Shown one piece after another: positions 37,656 to 46,415 of a DNA stretch of 64,000 nucleotides (the stretch's first letter is position 1; each line of letters opens with the position of its first letter). The notes below the pieces were generated by a model, which was not told where the DNA came from, did not search any database, and saw nothing but the letters and a program-made list of their open reading frames with translations. The position numbers and the translations under genes are program-made. Source of the DNA: VXPQ01 sp965232485 (GTDB taxonomy: Bacteria; Bacteroidota; Rhodothermia; Rhodothermales; VXPQ01); contig OZ246975.1 of NCBI GenBank assembly GCA_965232485.1, forward strand, positions 1,612,001-1,676,000, in the 5' to 3' direction.

Positions 37656-37773
37656 CACCACCTACTTCAATCGCAACTTAACGCAAGGTGAAAAACATGA
37701 TTGCAAATAAATACGTCGGCGCCATCGTAGCATTGATCCTGTTTGCAGGATGCGGGACGGTAACCGACTCAAC
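37656..37773. repeat. Right arm of the 118-bp inverted repeat
   Basis: The arm is the inverted counterpart of 35647-35764, with three mismatches. It includes the leader, RBS, start and signal-peptide codons of lipoprotein B. The sequence upstream of it is an IS end, and no promoter is visible there. Confidence 0.85.
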
Positions 37774-38056
37774 TACCTGGTACTGCGAGATAACGCTAAG
37801 CCTCGTTGGCTCAACGATAGGGAACCTTAGTTCGCCGAGCGGAACAGGAACGGGCACGGGCAGGGGGGAAACCATGCAAGAAGCGCAGAACCAGGCTTTA
37901 AACGGTGCTTGTACTCAACTTATCGCTGAGATCAGCGGCAGTGACCTTCTTCTTGATGCTTGTAAAGAAGGGAGGGATATAGAAGTACAAGAGCAATTCG
38001 GCAACTTATCTCTTGTGAGTGTTCTCAATCGTTCTGAAGATTGCGGGACTGAATAA
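37697..38056 (+). CDS. Lipoprotein B of the 35-38 kb locus, Cys-containing mature domain
   Basis: The 119-residue protein has the same signal peptide as lipoprotein A (IANKYVGAIVALILFAGCG, lipobox FAGC), then unrelated sequence: TTWYCEITLSLVGSTIG, a Ser/Gly/Thr-rich turn (SSPSGTGTGTGRG) and QEAQNQALNGACTQLI. Four Cys besides the lipidated one suggest two disulfides. Family not recognised. The ATG at 37697 follows AAGGTG by 6 bases. No promoter is visible upstream, where an IS end abuts; inversion of 35765-37655 would place the G9 promoter in front of it. Confidence 0.65.
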   Translation: MIANKYVGAIVALILFAGCGTVTDSTTWYCEITLSLVGSTIGNLSSPSGTGTGTGRGETMQEAQNQALNGACTQLIAEISGSDLLLDACKEGRDIEVQEQFGNLSLVSVLNRSEDCGTE

Positions 38057-38092
38057 CCGGGACGGAAGGGCTTGCCCGGATCATCATATGTC

Positions 38093-38119
38093 GCTCAGGT
38101 GCGTCCCTTTCACCTGAGC
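38093..38119. terminator. Hairpin between convergent genes
   Basis: GCTCAGGTG (38093-38101) pairs perfectly with CACCTGAGC (38111-38119) over a 9-base loop. It lies between lipoprotein B and the convergent LRR gene and includes the TGA of the latter. There is no T-run on either side, so intrinsic termination is only possible. Confidence 0.35.
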
Positions 38120-39807
38120 AAGGTCATGGTTTTCGTGACCGTTTCTCTGCCTGTTTGCAAGCGGTATACGTACAGGCCGGAGGAGAGGCCGTCCGCATCG
38201 AAGCGAATGCTATTCGGCCCCGAAGGGCGCATTCCGTCCACAAGCACCCTTACGCGGCGCCCGAGAGCGTCGTACACTTCAAGGCGGACGTGCTCCGGAG
38301 AGGATAGTTCGTACTCAATGGTCGTTTGAGGATTGAACGGGTTCGGATAGTTCTGCCCGAGGCGTATCGAGACAGGCACCTCTACGACCGTTGCAGAAAG
38401 GGCAAGAGGATGATCAGAGACCGTATAGCCTGCGTCCGCCAGCGCAGCGAGGGAAACCCTTGTATCTCGTCCCGTACGACTCATGAAATCTGTGACATCA
38501 AATGACCAATGAGCTCCATCTGCCGCTATTGGCACTCCGGGCAGGGTGGGATCGCCTCCAATCGCACGGAATGTCTCGACTGCGCGGGGACCAATGAAAT
38601 ATGCTCTGTCTGCTGTCACTAATCCTGTTTCCGGTCCCCATAAAACCAGGCCAAGAAGATGGCCGATCTCGTGTTGTACGAGCTCTATGTCGGCCGCGGC
38701 GGATACTTCCACCGTTATCCTTCCGCCACCCGTATCGAAGACCGCTTGATTGCCGTCTTCCCTGAAACATGTCTCGGCGTACCCTAAGGGGCCTATATTA
38801 TCGCCCCACCTGGCATGTATGAGTAATTCATCCGCCAGTGCCGTTGCCTTATCAGTGAAGCATGTGGGAACCCTATCAGGCCACTCTGTTCCGTCGAGCG
38901 CCGAAGAGGACCAGTCCGCAGCCGTGGTCAAAGCCGGTGCATATGTTGCCGGCGCCGGGCGCTCCATGACAATGTCAATGCCGAACGTTCCAACGGCCGC
39001 GCGCACTTCAACGCCGGCAAGCCAGGCATCTCCCCCGCCTGGAGGAACCACTTCTATCTCCGTTGTTCCTTGACCGCGAGGCGTAATCGTGAGCCAGCCA
39101 GCCGCGGCGGATACGGACGCCACCGAGGCGTCTAAAATAGTTACTGACGATGGGTTCTGAAGATTGGCGGGCAACGCGAGCGAAAGGCCATTCCCGTCTT
39201 CCCGCAAAAGCGAAAGCGGAAGCAGCCGATCATTGACGTTGCATGGGAGTATGGAAAAATGTCGCTCAACTGCCCATTCCACGAGATTGTCGGGAATGCA
39301 AATATCTGATGGAAGTCTTAGGTCTTTCAGGTTCTTGAGTTGCCCCAATTCTGGCGGAACAGGACCCGTCAGATTGTTGGGAGAGAGCCTCAGAGATCTA
39401 AGGTTCTCGAGCTGCCCCAATTCCGGCGGGATAGAGCCTGTTAGATTGTTGGAATAAAGGTGCAGCCCTTTCAGGTTCTCGAGCTGCCCCAATTCCGGCG
39501 GGATAGAGCCCGTCAGATCATTGACATAAAGGACCAGAGATTCCAGTTTCTCGAGCTGCCCCAACTCTGGCGGAACAGGACCCGTCAGATTGTTGGAAGG
39601 GAGCTGCAGGTCGATAACCCGGCCACCTCTAACACTAACCCCCTTCCATTCGCCAAGCGGCTTGTCCGAAAGCCAGTTTGTGTTGTCAGTCCAGTTCGCA
39701 CCGTCGGTGGCTTCGTACAACGCCACTAACGCCGCGCGGTCCTGATTCTGGGCTTTGGCTCCTGCGGCAGAAAGGATGAGCAGCAGGGCAGCGGTCAGGC
39801 ATCGCAT
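38110..39807 (-). CDS. Secreted LRR protein with metzincin-like zinc motif and C-terminal sorting domain
   Basis: The 565-residue protein has a signal peptide (M-R-C-L-T-A-A-L-L-L-I-L-S-A-A-G, cleavage after K-A-Q), then four plant-type leucine-rich repeats (LTGSIPPELGQLENLKGLHL pattern, about residues 65-165), a middle domain with a zinc-protease motif HEIGHLLGLV, and a C-terminal domain (NYPNPFNPQTTIEYELSS to the end) of the FlgD-like/type IX sorting type. I infer a cell-surface or secreted metalloprotease; the third zinc ligand is not evident. The LRRs differ by only a few residues, a sign of recent repeat expansion. Confidence 0.75.
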   Translation of the reverse strand: MRCLTAALLLILSAAGAKAQNQDRAALVALYEATDGANWTDNTNWLSDKPLGEWKGVSVRGGRVIDLQLPSNNLTGPVPPELGQLEKLESLVLYVNDLTGSIPPELGQLENLKGLHLYSNNLTGSIPPELGQLENLRSLRLSPNNLTGPVPPELGQLKNLKDLRLPSDICIPDNLVEWAVERHFSILPCNVNDRLLPLSLLREDGNGLSLALPANLQNPSSVTILDASVASVSAAAGWLTITPRGQGTTEIEVVPPGGGDAWLAGVEVRAAVGTFGIDIVMERPAPATYAPALTTAADWSSSALDGTEWPDRVPTCFTDKATALADELLIHARWGDNIGPLGYAETCFREDGNQAVFDTGGGRITVEVSAAADIELVQHEIGHLLGLVLWGPETGLVTADRAYFIGPRAVETFRAIGGDPTLPGVPIAADGAHWSFDVTDFMSRTGRDTRVSLAALADAGYTVSDHPLALSATVVEVPVSIRLGQNYPNPFNPQTTIEYELSSPEHVRLEVYDALGRRVRVLVDGMRPSGPNSIRFDADGLSSGLYVYRLQTGRETVTKTMTLLR

Positions 39808-39995
39808 GGATTTGTCGGGGGACAGGAGAAAGGTTCTTTCGATCAGGCCGGGGCCGGCTTCCGGATACGCCCTGAAAATAAGACATTGCGAAATAATTAT
39901 GACTTATACGTGACTATGCTTCGCGGGAGATTGCAAACATTGGTCCCACCACGCATCCGTCCATATTCTTGCCCCAGACAACCCCCGCCAAAGCC

Positions 39996-40448
39996 TCAAT
40001 TTTCCCGCCTCCGCTCCACCCACAGCGTCACCGGGCCGTCGTTCGCCAGGCGCACCTGCATCATCGCGCCGAACACACCCGTCTGGACGGGGAAACCCAG
40101 TTGCGCGGACAGCCGCTCGACGAACGCATCGTACAACGCTTCGGCCTGTTCGGGAGGGGCCGCATCCACGAAGGAAGGCCTGTTTCCGCGCCGCGCGTCC
40201 CCGTACAACGTAAATTGCGACACGACCAGGACTTCGCCCCCAACATCGCCGAGCGAACGGTTCATCCTGCCCTCGTCGTCGGAAAAGATGCGCAGGCGGG
40301 CGCACTTCCCGACCAGCCAATCCAGTTCCGCCTCCGTATCCGCGCGATGCGCCCCAAATAGAATGAGCATGCCGGGACCAATGCGCCCGACTTCCGCCCC
40401 CTCGACTTCGGCCGAGGCCTCCCGTACCCGTTGAATCAATGCAACCAT
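39996..40448 (-). CDS. dtd: D-aminoacyl-tRNA deacylase
   Basis: The enzyme removes D-amino acids mischarged onto tRNA. The 150-residue protein has all DTD marks: ALIQRVREASAEVEG, VVSQFTLYGDARRGNRPSF (the SQ and T catalytic region) and the cross-subunit N-D-G-P-V-T loop (Gly-cis-Pro variant). The length is standard. It precedes no clear operon partner. Confidence 0.95.
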   Translation of the reverse strand: MVALIQRVREASAEVEGAEVGRIGPGMLILFGAHRADTEAELDWLVGKCARLRIFSDDEGRMNRSLGDVGGEVLVVSQFTLYGDARRGNRPSFVDAAPPEQAEALYDAFVERLSAQLGFPVQTGVFGAMMQVRLANDGPVTLWVERRREN

Positions 40449-40480
40449 GATGTTTGAGCCTTTACCCGCGAACGCGACGC

Positions 40481-40586
40481 CCCGAATCCGCCATGTTTTT
40501 CGCTGATTTCAATGATGTAAGCATGTCGTTCTTTACGCCTGAAAGCGAAGCGCTGAGCGAAATGGAATTAATCAGAGCGTCCTTTA
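40481..40586. repeat. Right-half copy of the MITE-like element
   Basis: The sequence from CCCGAATCCGCC to TTAATCAGAGCGTCCTTTA matches the right 105 or so bases of the element at 20791-21057, including CGCTGATTTCAAT and TGAAAG(C/T)GAAGCGCTGA. The left half is missing. Its outer end (TTA at 40584-40586) is the stop codon of rdgB. Confidence 0.7.
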
Positions 40587-41168
40587 TTCCAAACGACCTT
40601 GAAGATACCCGGCCAATTGCCGAAGCGCCGCGCCGCGGTGGCTTACCGCGTTCTTTTCGGAGGCGCTCAATTCCGCAAAAGTCCGTTCGCCGCCGTCCGG
40701 CGCAAAAATGCGATCATAGCCGAAACCCTTGCTCCCCCGCTCTTCGTCCAGAATCGTACCCTCGCACACCCCTTTGAAAAAACGCACGCCCGTCTCGTCC
40801 GCCAGAGCGATCACCGTGCGAAACCGGGCGGCGCGATCCGGGATGCCTTGCAGGTCGGCAAGCAGTTTCCGACGGTTCGCCGCATCGTCGGCGGACGGGC
40901 CAGCGAACCGGGCCGAACGCACGCCGGGCAAACCGCCCAGCGCGTCGACTTCCAGCCCGGTATCGTCCGCCAGGGCGGGCAAGCCGCCGAAAGCATACAG
41001 CGTTTCCGCTTTCTTGCGCGCATTGCCCTCCAGCGTGTCGGCGTCCTCCTCGACGAGCGGCGCCCCCGCCATTTCCGAAACCGGACGCAGCGCAATCGGC
41101 AAGTCCGAAAGAAGCAAACGCATTTCCGCAATTTTGCCCGGATTCCTTGTGGAAAGAAGAAGTGTCAT
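40584..41168 (-). CDS. rdgB: Non-canonical purine NTP pyrophosphatase (RdgB/HAM1)
   Basis: The enzyme hydrolyses dITP, dXTP and similar nucleotides. The 194-residue protein begins MTLLLSTRNPGKIAEMRLLL and has LADDTGLEVDALGGLPGVRS, GFGYDRIFAPDGGERTFAEL and SHRGAALRQL, all diagnostic. The TAA lies at the border of a repeat. ATG 41168 is the family start. Confidence 0.95.
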   Translation of the reverse strand: MTLLLSTRNPGKIAEMRLLLSDLPIALRPVSEMAGAPLVEEDADTLEGNARKKAETLYAFGGLPALADDTGLEVDALGGLPGVRSARFAGPSADDAANRRKLLADLQGIPDRAARFRTVIALADETGVRFFKGVCEGTILDEERGSKGFGYDRIFAPDGGERTFAELSASEKNAVSHRGAALRQLAGYLQGRLE

Positions 41169-41302
41169 GATGCAGGAACAAGATATGCGCTATCGCGGTT
41201 TTATCAAGCTACCGTAAAAACGGTGAACCCGCCCGGCGGACGCCGGTCACCCTCCGGCCCACCCGTCCATCCATTCATTCCGATATCGTAAGGAGCGCCA
41301 TT

Positions 41303-41497
41303 TTGTCCGTAGGAGTCAAGGTTCGAGACAGCGAATCCATAGATCGCGCCCTGCGCCGTTTCAAGCGGGCTGTGAACCGCAGCCGCGTTCTGCGCGTCTA
41401 TCGCGCGAATATGGCTTTCACGAAGCCATCCGAAGAGCGGCGGCTCGCCCGCGAGAAATCGCATCGCATGTCCAGAAAACATTCCAGAAGGCACTAA
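41303..41497 (+). CDS. rpsU: 30S ribosomal protein S21, TTG start
   Basis: The 64-residue basic protein reads SVGVKVRDSESIDRALRRFK and V-L-R-V-Y-R-A-N and ends HRMSRKHSRRH, matching bS21. The start is TTG at 41303, seven bases after a strong AAGGAG (41290-41295). A TTG start in a ribosomal protein gene is uncommon and may lower its translation. Confidence 0.9.
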   Translation: MSVGVKVRDSESIDRALRRFKRAVNRSRVLRVYRANMAFTKPSEERRLAREKSHRMSRKHSRRH

Positions 41498-41517
41498 ACC
41501 CGTCCGGCGCGCGGGTT
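41495..41517. terminator. Bidirectional terminator between rpsU and sucA/kgd
   Basis: AAACCCG (41495-41501) pairs with CGGGTTT (41511-41517), followed by TTCC on the plus strand and preceded by AGTGCC. It lies between convergent stops only 31 bases apart. Confidence 0.55.
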
Positions 41518-41528
41518 TTCCCGGGCGT

Positions 41529-44500
41529 TTACCGAAACGGTTCCCAGGCAGGCAGGCGGGATCTTCCCAGCACTGCGCCAAGAATATGTTCGGTTTCGGC
41601 TTTGTGCATTTCCGCGCTGCCCGTTGCGGGGCTTGCGCTGCCCGGTCGCCCGACATAGGCCGTTCGTCCGTGTCCCACGCGGCTTACGTTGCCGAGCAAC
41701 GCGTCAAGGCGGGATTGCATGTACGCCCATGCGCCCATGTTGGCGGGTTCTTCCTGCACCCAGCATACCTCGGCGGCGTCTCCGTAACGCACCAGTTCGG
41801 CCAATACCTCTTCTTCGGGAAACGGATAGTGCTGCTCGACCCGGGTAATGGCGATGGACGCATCCTCCTTTTTCCGAAGCGCCTGAACCAGGTCGTAGTA
41901 CACCTTGCCGGTGCACAGCACATGCCGCCGCACGGCATGCGGGTCGGCGTCGGACGGAATCACCTTCCGAAATCTCCCCTCTGCCAACTCCGACGCAGGA
42001 GAAACGAAAAGCGGATGGCGCAGCAAACTTTTCGGAGCCATCACAATCATCGGCTTGCGGTCTGACCAGCGCGCCTGCCGCCTGAGCGCATGGAAATAAT
42101 TGGCCGGGGTCGTAATGTTGCATACGACCATGTTCTCCTCGGCGCACATCTGCAAAAAACGCTCGAGGCGCGCGGACGAGTGCTCGGGGCCCTGCCCTTC
42201 CCATCCATGCGGAAGCAGCGCGACAAGGCTGCTCTGCTGCGCCCATTTCGCCTCCGCCGCCGCGAGAAACTGATCGAATACGATCTGGGCGCCGTTGGCG
42301 AAATCCCCGAACTGCGCTTCCCAGATCACGAGCGCGGAAGGATCGGCCACGGAGTAGCCGTATTCAAAACCAAGCACCGCGTATTCGGAAAGAAGCGAAT
42401 CGTAAATATGGAGCTTCGCCTGGCCCTCGCGAATGTTGTTCAGCGGAATATATTCCCGCCCCGTTTGCTGGTCGTAGAGCACCGCATGGCGCTGGCTAAA
42501 CGTGGCCCTGCACGAATCCTGGCCGCTTAACCGGACCGTCGTCCCCTCCATAAGCAACGATCCGAACGCCAGGGCTTCGGCGTACGCCCAACCGACTTGC
42601 TGCTTGTCAAGGTACAATGCCTTGTTTCGCTGAAACTGGCGCGCGAGCTTCTTGTGCACCCGCACATTCTCCGGAAAATCCGCCATGGCGCTGGCCACGG
42701 CATGCAGGTTTTCCTCCGGCGCGGCGGTATCCGGCTCCTCGAACGACAGCGGAGCGGGCGCGGCCAGCGCGGCGGCAAGATTCTTGGCCCGCGCAGCGTC
42801 CATGGAGGTCGTGCGATCGAAAGCGTCCTGCAACCGGTCCCGATAGTCCCGCAAAATCTCTTCCGCCTCTTCAGGATTCATTTCCCCGCGGCGCAGCAGC
42901 AATTCCGTATACAATTTGCGGGGAGAACGTTTCTCCTCGATCTTCCGGTAGAGCAACGGCTGGGTATAGGTCGGCTCGTCCCCCTCGTTATGTCCGCGCA
43001 CGCGATAACACAGCATGTCGATGACGACATCCTTGTTGAACGCATTGCGGTATTCGAGCGCAAGCTTCACCACGCGCACGCAGGCCTCCGGATCATCCCC
43101 GTTCACATGAAAAATGGGGGCCTGTATCGTGCGGGCCGCATCCGTCGCATACGTTGAACTGCGGGCGTCCGCAGGCGACGTCGTAAAGCCGATCTGGTTG
43201 TTGATCACGATATGAATCGTGCCGCCGGTCTTGTATCCGGCCAGTTGACTCAGATTGAGCGTTTCGGTGACCACGCCTTGTCCGGCAAAGGCCGCGTCGC
43301 CGTGGATCAGCAGCGGAATAACCACGTCGCGAGACTCTGCTTCAAGCAAACCCGCCTCGCCGTATTGCAGAAGATCCTGCCGGGCGCGCACCATCCCTTC
43401 GACAATAGGATTGACCGCCTCCAGATGGCTCGGATTGGAGGCCAGCATGAGTTTCACGGTCGCGCCTGCGGGCGAAGCATGCTCCCCATGCGCCCCCAGG
43501 TGGTACTTCACGTCGCCCGAACCCTGCGTCGTGGAAGGATCGATGTTCCCCTCGAATTCGGAGAAAATCGCTTCGTAGGGCTTGTCCAGAATGTTCGCAA
43601 GAATGTTCAGGCGACCCCGGTGCGCCATGCCAATCACCACTTCCTCTACGTCGTGGTCCGCCGCCTCCGACAACATGGCGTCGATCATCGGAATGACCGA
43701 CTCGGCCCCCTCCAGGGAAAACCGCTTGTGGCCGATGTATTTCGTATGCAGGAACCGCTCGAACGCCTCCGCCGCGTTCAGTTTCTGAAGAATGCGGCGT
43801 TTGACGTCGGGGCTTACCGGCTCCTCGCGTCCGGTGGGCTCAAGTCGATCCTGTAGCCACCGCTTTTCAGTGGGGCTTGATATGTGCATATACTCAATGC
43901 CTATCTTGCGGCAATAGGTATTCCGCACGATCTCCACGATCTCGCGAAGCGGCAGCACATCCCGACCGCCCAGCCCGCCCGTCAGGAATTCCCGATCCAG
44001 ATCCCAGATTGTCAACTCGTACCAGAAGGGATCCAGTTCGGGATGATACATCCAGTTGTAGCCCAGCGGATTGATGTCCGCCTGCAAATGCCCGCGCACC
44101 CGATGCTCCCGGATAAATTGCAGGACGCGCGCTTGCTTATGCACCATATCGACGCGGTCCCCGGGCCCTCCTCCGCCGATCTGCGGAGTCGTATCCGTCG
44201 AAAGCTCGTACGGCTGATAGGGGATGTGCAGCTGCTCGAAAATCTGCTGGTAAAATTCGTGCTTGCCGAGCAAGGCGTCTGCGACGTACAGCAGAAACGC
44301 CCCGCTTTCGGCCCCCTGAATAATGCGATGGTCATACGTGGAGGTAAGATTCATCACCGGGGAAATGCCGGCCTTGCTCACCGCTTCAGGCGGATAGGAA
44401 TGGTATTCCGAGGGATACCCGATGGCGCCGGCGCCAATGATCACGCCCTGGCCCGGCATGAGCCGCGCCACGCTCATGCTGGTGCCAATCATGCCTGGAT

Positions 44501-45233
44501 TGGTGAGCGTAGCGGTGGTGCCTTCGAAATCCGCAACGCCGAGCTTGCCGTTCCGGGCGCGACGAATAATATCGTTGTAGATGCCCATCAACTGAGGAAA
44601 ACTCATCCGCTCCGCTCCCTTGATATTGGGCACGAGCAAGGTCCGCCGACCTCTTCGCTCCATATCGATGGCAAGGCCGAGATTGACCTGTTCCGGGGCA
44701 ATGTGCCGGGGAAACTCGTCCTCGCGCGCAAAGGTCGTATTCATGTTGGGGAACCTGGCCAGCGCCTTGACAAGCGCCCACATGATCAAGTGGGTAAACG
44801 AAACTTTCTCTCCGCCCTGGTGCTGCTGGTAGGCATTGATGAGCAAGCGATTCTCGATCATCAATTTGACCGGCACGGTCCGCATGGATGTGGCCGTGGG
44901 AATGCCCAGGCTCGCCTCCATGTTTTCGACGATCTTCGCTTGCGCGCCCCGAATCGCATCTTTGGGCGCCCGGCGCCGGGTCCTCGGAGGAGGCGCCGTC
45001 GGCGTTTCCTCCGAGGACGCCACCCCGTCTCCCTGTCCGGGGGAGGGCTCTACAACGACCTCTTCAGGGGAGGGCGCAGAAACCCGCCGGGCCGCTGCAA
45101 CCGCCCGGAACGGCTCGTCGGGGGTGTAGTCCGCAAAGAATTCCCGCCAGGCCTCGGAAACGCTTTCCGGATCTTCAAGATACTGGTGGTACAGATTCTC
45201 GATGTATCCCGTATTGAAACCAAGCGCGCTCAT
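41529..45233 (-). CDS. kgd: Multifunctional 2-oxoglutarate dehydrogenase E2-E1 fusion
   Basis: The 1,234-residue protein joins an E2-type acyltransferase domain (about residues 85-330, with FTHLIMWALVKALARFPNMN and catalytic TYDHRIIQGAESGAF) to a thiamine-diphosphate E1 domain (HRGRLNILANILDKPYEAIF, GDAAFAGQGVV, and a C-terminal transketolase part). The N-terminus (GFNTGYIENLYHQYLEDPES) is the OGDH start. No lipoyl domain is present. This mycobacterial Kgd-like design is also known in Rhodothermia. It feeds the TCA cycle with succinyl-CoA. It follows an SDR gene by 48 bases. Confidence 0.93.
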   Translation of the reverse strand: MSALGFNTGYIENLYHQYLEDPESVSEAWREFFADYTPDEPFRAVAAARRVSAPSPEEVVVEPSPGQGDGVASSEETPTAPPPRTRRRAPKDAIRGAQAKIVENMEASLGIPTATSMRTVPVKLMIENRLLINAYQQHQGGEKVSFTHLIMWALVKALARFPNMNTTFAREDEFPRHIAPEQVNLGLAIDMERRGRRTLLVPNIKGAERMSFPQLMGIYNDIIRRARNGKLGVADFEGTTATLTNPGMIGTSMSVARLMPGQGVIIGAGAIGYPSEYHSYPPEAVSKAGISPVMNLTSTYDHRIIQGAESGAFLLYVADALLGKHEFYQQIFEQLHIPYQPYELSTDTTPQIGGGGPGDRVDMVHKQARVLQFIREHRVRGHLQADINPLGYNWMYHPELDPFWYELTIWDLDREFLTGGLGGRDVLPLREIVEIVRNTYCRKIGIEYMHISSPTEKRWLQDRLEPTGREEPVSPDVKRRILQKLNAAEAFERFLHTKYIGHKRFSLEGAESVIPMIDAMLSEAADHDVEEVVIGMAHRGRLNILANILDKPYEAIFSEFEGNIDPSTTQGSGDVKYHLGAHGEHASPAGATVKLMLASNPSHLEAVNPIVEGMVRARQDLLQYGEAGLLEAESRDVVIPLLIHGDAAFAGQGVVTETLNLSQLAGYKTGGTIHIVINNQIGFTTSPADARSSTYATDAARTIQAPIFHVNGDDPEACVRVVKLALEYRNAFNKDVVIDMLCYRVRGHNEGDEPTYTQPLLYRKIEEKRSPRKLYTELLLRRGEMNPEEAEEILRDYRDRLQDAFDRTTSMDAARAKNLAAALAAPAPLSFEEPDTAAPEENLHAVASAMADFPENVRVHKKLARQFQRNKALYLDKQQVGWAYAEALAFGSLLMEGTTVRLSGQDSCRATFSQRHAVLYDQQTGREYIPLNNIREGQAKLHIYDSLLSEYAVLGFEYGYSVADPSALVIWEAQFGDFANGAQIVFDQFLAAAEAKWAQQSSLVALLPHGWEGQGPEHSSARLERFLQMCAEENMVVCNITTPANYFHALRRQARWSDRKPMIVMAPKSLLRHPLFVSPASELAEGRFRKVIPSDADPHAVRRHVLCTGKVYYDLVQALRKKEDASIAITRVEQHYPFPEEEVLAELVRYGDAAEVCWVQEEPANMGAWAYMQSRLDALLGNVSRVGHGRTAYVGRPGSASPATGSAEMHKAETEHILGAVLGRSRLPAWEPFR

Positions 45234-45281
45234 GATTTTGGACCATTTACAAAATTGGCGTGAATACGGCGTTCCGTACCG

Positions 45282-46340
45282 TCAACGATACTGCTCGGAA
45301 TCGGTTCTCTCTGCGGCGCCGGAAGACATTTCCTTATATGTTCGTCGCGACCTCCCGGGCGGCAACCATCCCTGTGCGCGATACCACGCGATCGTATCCG
45401 CAACTCCCTCCTTCAAGGACAGGGCGGGGCGGTAGTCGAGTAGCCGGCGGGCCTTGTCTATGGAGCACATCTTGCATGCATACCGAATTTCCCGGGCCTT
45501 TTCCCGATGGAACGGCGGAAGCGATCCCCATAGCCGGAACACCCCTTCCGCCAGGGCGCCCGACATGCTCACGAGCGGCGGCGGCACGGATACGGTCATG
45601 ATTTTGCGGCCCAGGGCCGCCGCCGCGGCTTCTTTGAGATCGCGCCAGGAATACAAAGCCCCGCTGCCGAGAAAAAACGTTTCGCCCGCCACGCCCGGCG
45701 TCTCCGCCGCCGCAATCATTCCGCGCGCCAAATCGCGGACGTGGACCAGGCTCATCGCCGGCTCGCGGGCATTGCCGACAACCGGGCACAAACCCATGTT
45801 CGCCATTCGGAAAAATGCGTACAGGTCGGCTTCCCTTGGCCCATACACGGTGGAAGGCCGCACGATGGCGATGGGGAGGCGATCCCGCCACGCAGACAAT
45901 GCTTCCTCCATGCGCGCCTTGCTCGCGCCATACCGACTGAGGGGCTGCATGGCGCTTTCTTCCGTGGCTACGGCGTCGGCGCAACGCCCAACGACCGCAA
46001 GCGAACTGGTGACCACCACGCGCCGCACGCCCGGATTCACGCGGGCAAGCGCCTCCATCAAGCGCAGCGTCGCCTCGACATTTCCCTGCTGGAGAACCGC
46101 ATCGTCCCGGGCGCGCGTGACGCCCCCGTTATGATACACATAGTCCACGTCGCGTACGGCGTCGGCGATAAGCGTCTCGTCGAACAAATCGCCGCGCACG
46201 GCGCGGATCGGGAGGCCCTCCAGCCACTTGCGCCGGGTGCGAACCAGACACCGCACCTCGCCAAGTCCGCGGCGAAGCAATGCCTCGACAAGGTGGCTTC
46301 CTATAAAACCCGTGCCGCCGGTAACGAATGCTTTTTCCAT
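45282..46340 (-). CDS. NAD-dependent epimerase/dehydratase (extended SDR)
   Basis: The 352-residue protein has the Rossmann motif VTGGTGFIGSHLVEALLRRG, the early acidic DLFDE, H-N-G-G-V-T-R-A, and the catalytic Y-G-A-S-K (YxxxK). Members act on nucleotide sugars, sterols or similar alcohols; the substrate cannot be told. It is upstream of the OGDH gene on the same strand but that may be chance. Its start is 33 bases from the palindromic repeat at 46373. Confidence 0.85.
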   Translation of the reverse strand: MEKAFVTGGTGFIGSHLVEALLRRGLGEVRCLVRTRRKWLEGLPIRAVRGDLFDETLIADAVRDVDYVYHNGGVTRARDDAVLQQGNVEATLRLMEALARVNPGVRRVVVTSSLAVVGRCADAVATEESAMQPLSRYGASKARMEEALSAWRDRLPIAIVRPSTVYGPREADLYAFFRMANMGLCPVVGNAREPAMSLVHVRDLARGMIAAAETPGVAGETFFLGSGALYSWRDLKEAAAAALGRKIMTVSVPPPLVSMSGALAEGVFRLWGSLPPFHREKAREIRYACKMCSIDKARRLLDYRPALSLKEGVADTIAWYRAQGWLPPGRSRRTYKEMSSGAAERTDSEQYR

Positions 46341-46372
46341 GCCGAACAGAATACGAAATCCCGGCGCAATTT

Positions 46373-46415
46373 ATAGGAAGCTCTGATTAACTCCACGTTG
46401 ATCAGAGCTTCCTAT
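46373..46415. repeat. Short palindromic repeat at the rlmD stop codon
   Basis: ATAGGAAGCTCTGATTAA (46373-46390) and TTGATCAGAGCTTCCTAT (46398-46415) form an 18-bp stem with one mismatch and a 7-base loop. The arm is the same as the MITE ends. The rlmD TAG (46414-46412) is inside the arm. CCGGCGCAATTT occurs on both sides (46361-46372 and 46421-46432). It may also act as a terminator for rlmD. Confidence 0.75.

Noticed and set aside
39319..39580. LRR-coding repeats as a possible CRISPR or tandem DNA array
   Set aside because: The repeats are in frame, 72 bases apart and encode LxxLxxLxLxxNxLTGxIPPELGQ; they are protein repeats without spacers.
43884..45263. Plus-strand open frame of about 460 codons
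   Set aside because: Antisense to the OGDH fusion gene, whose E2 and E1 motifs are unambiguous.
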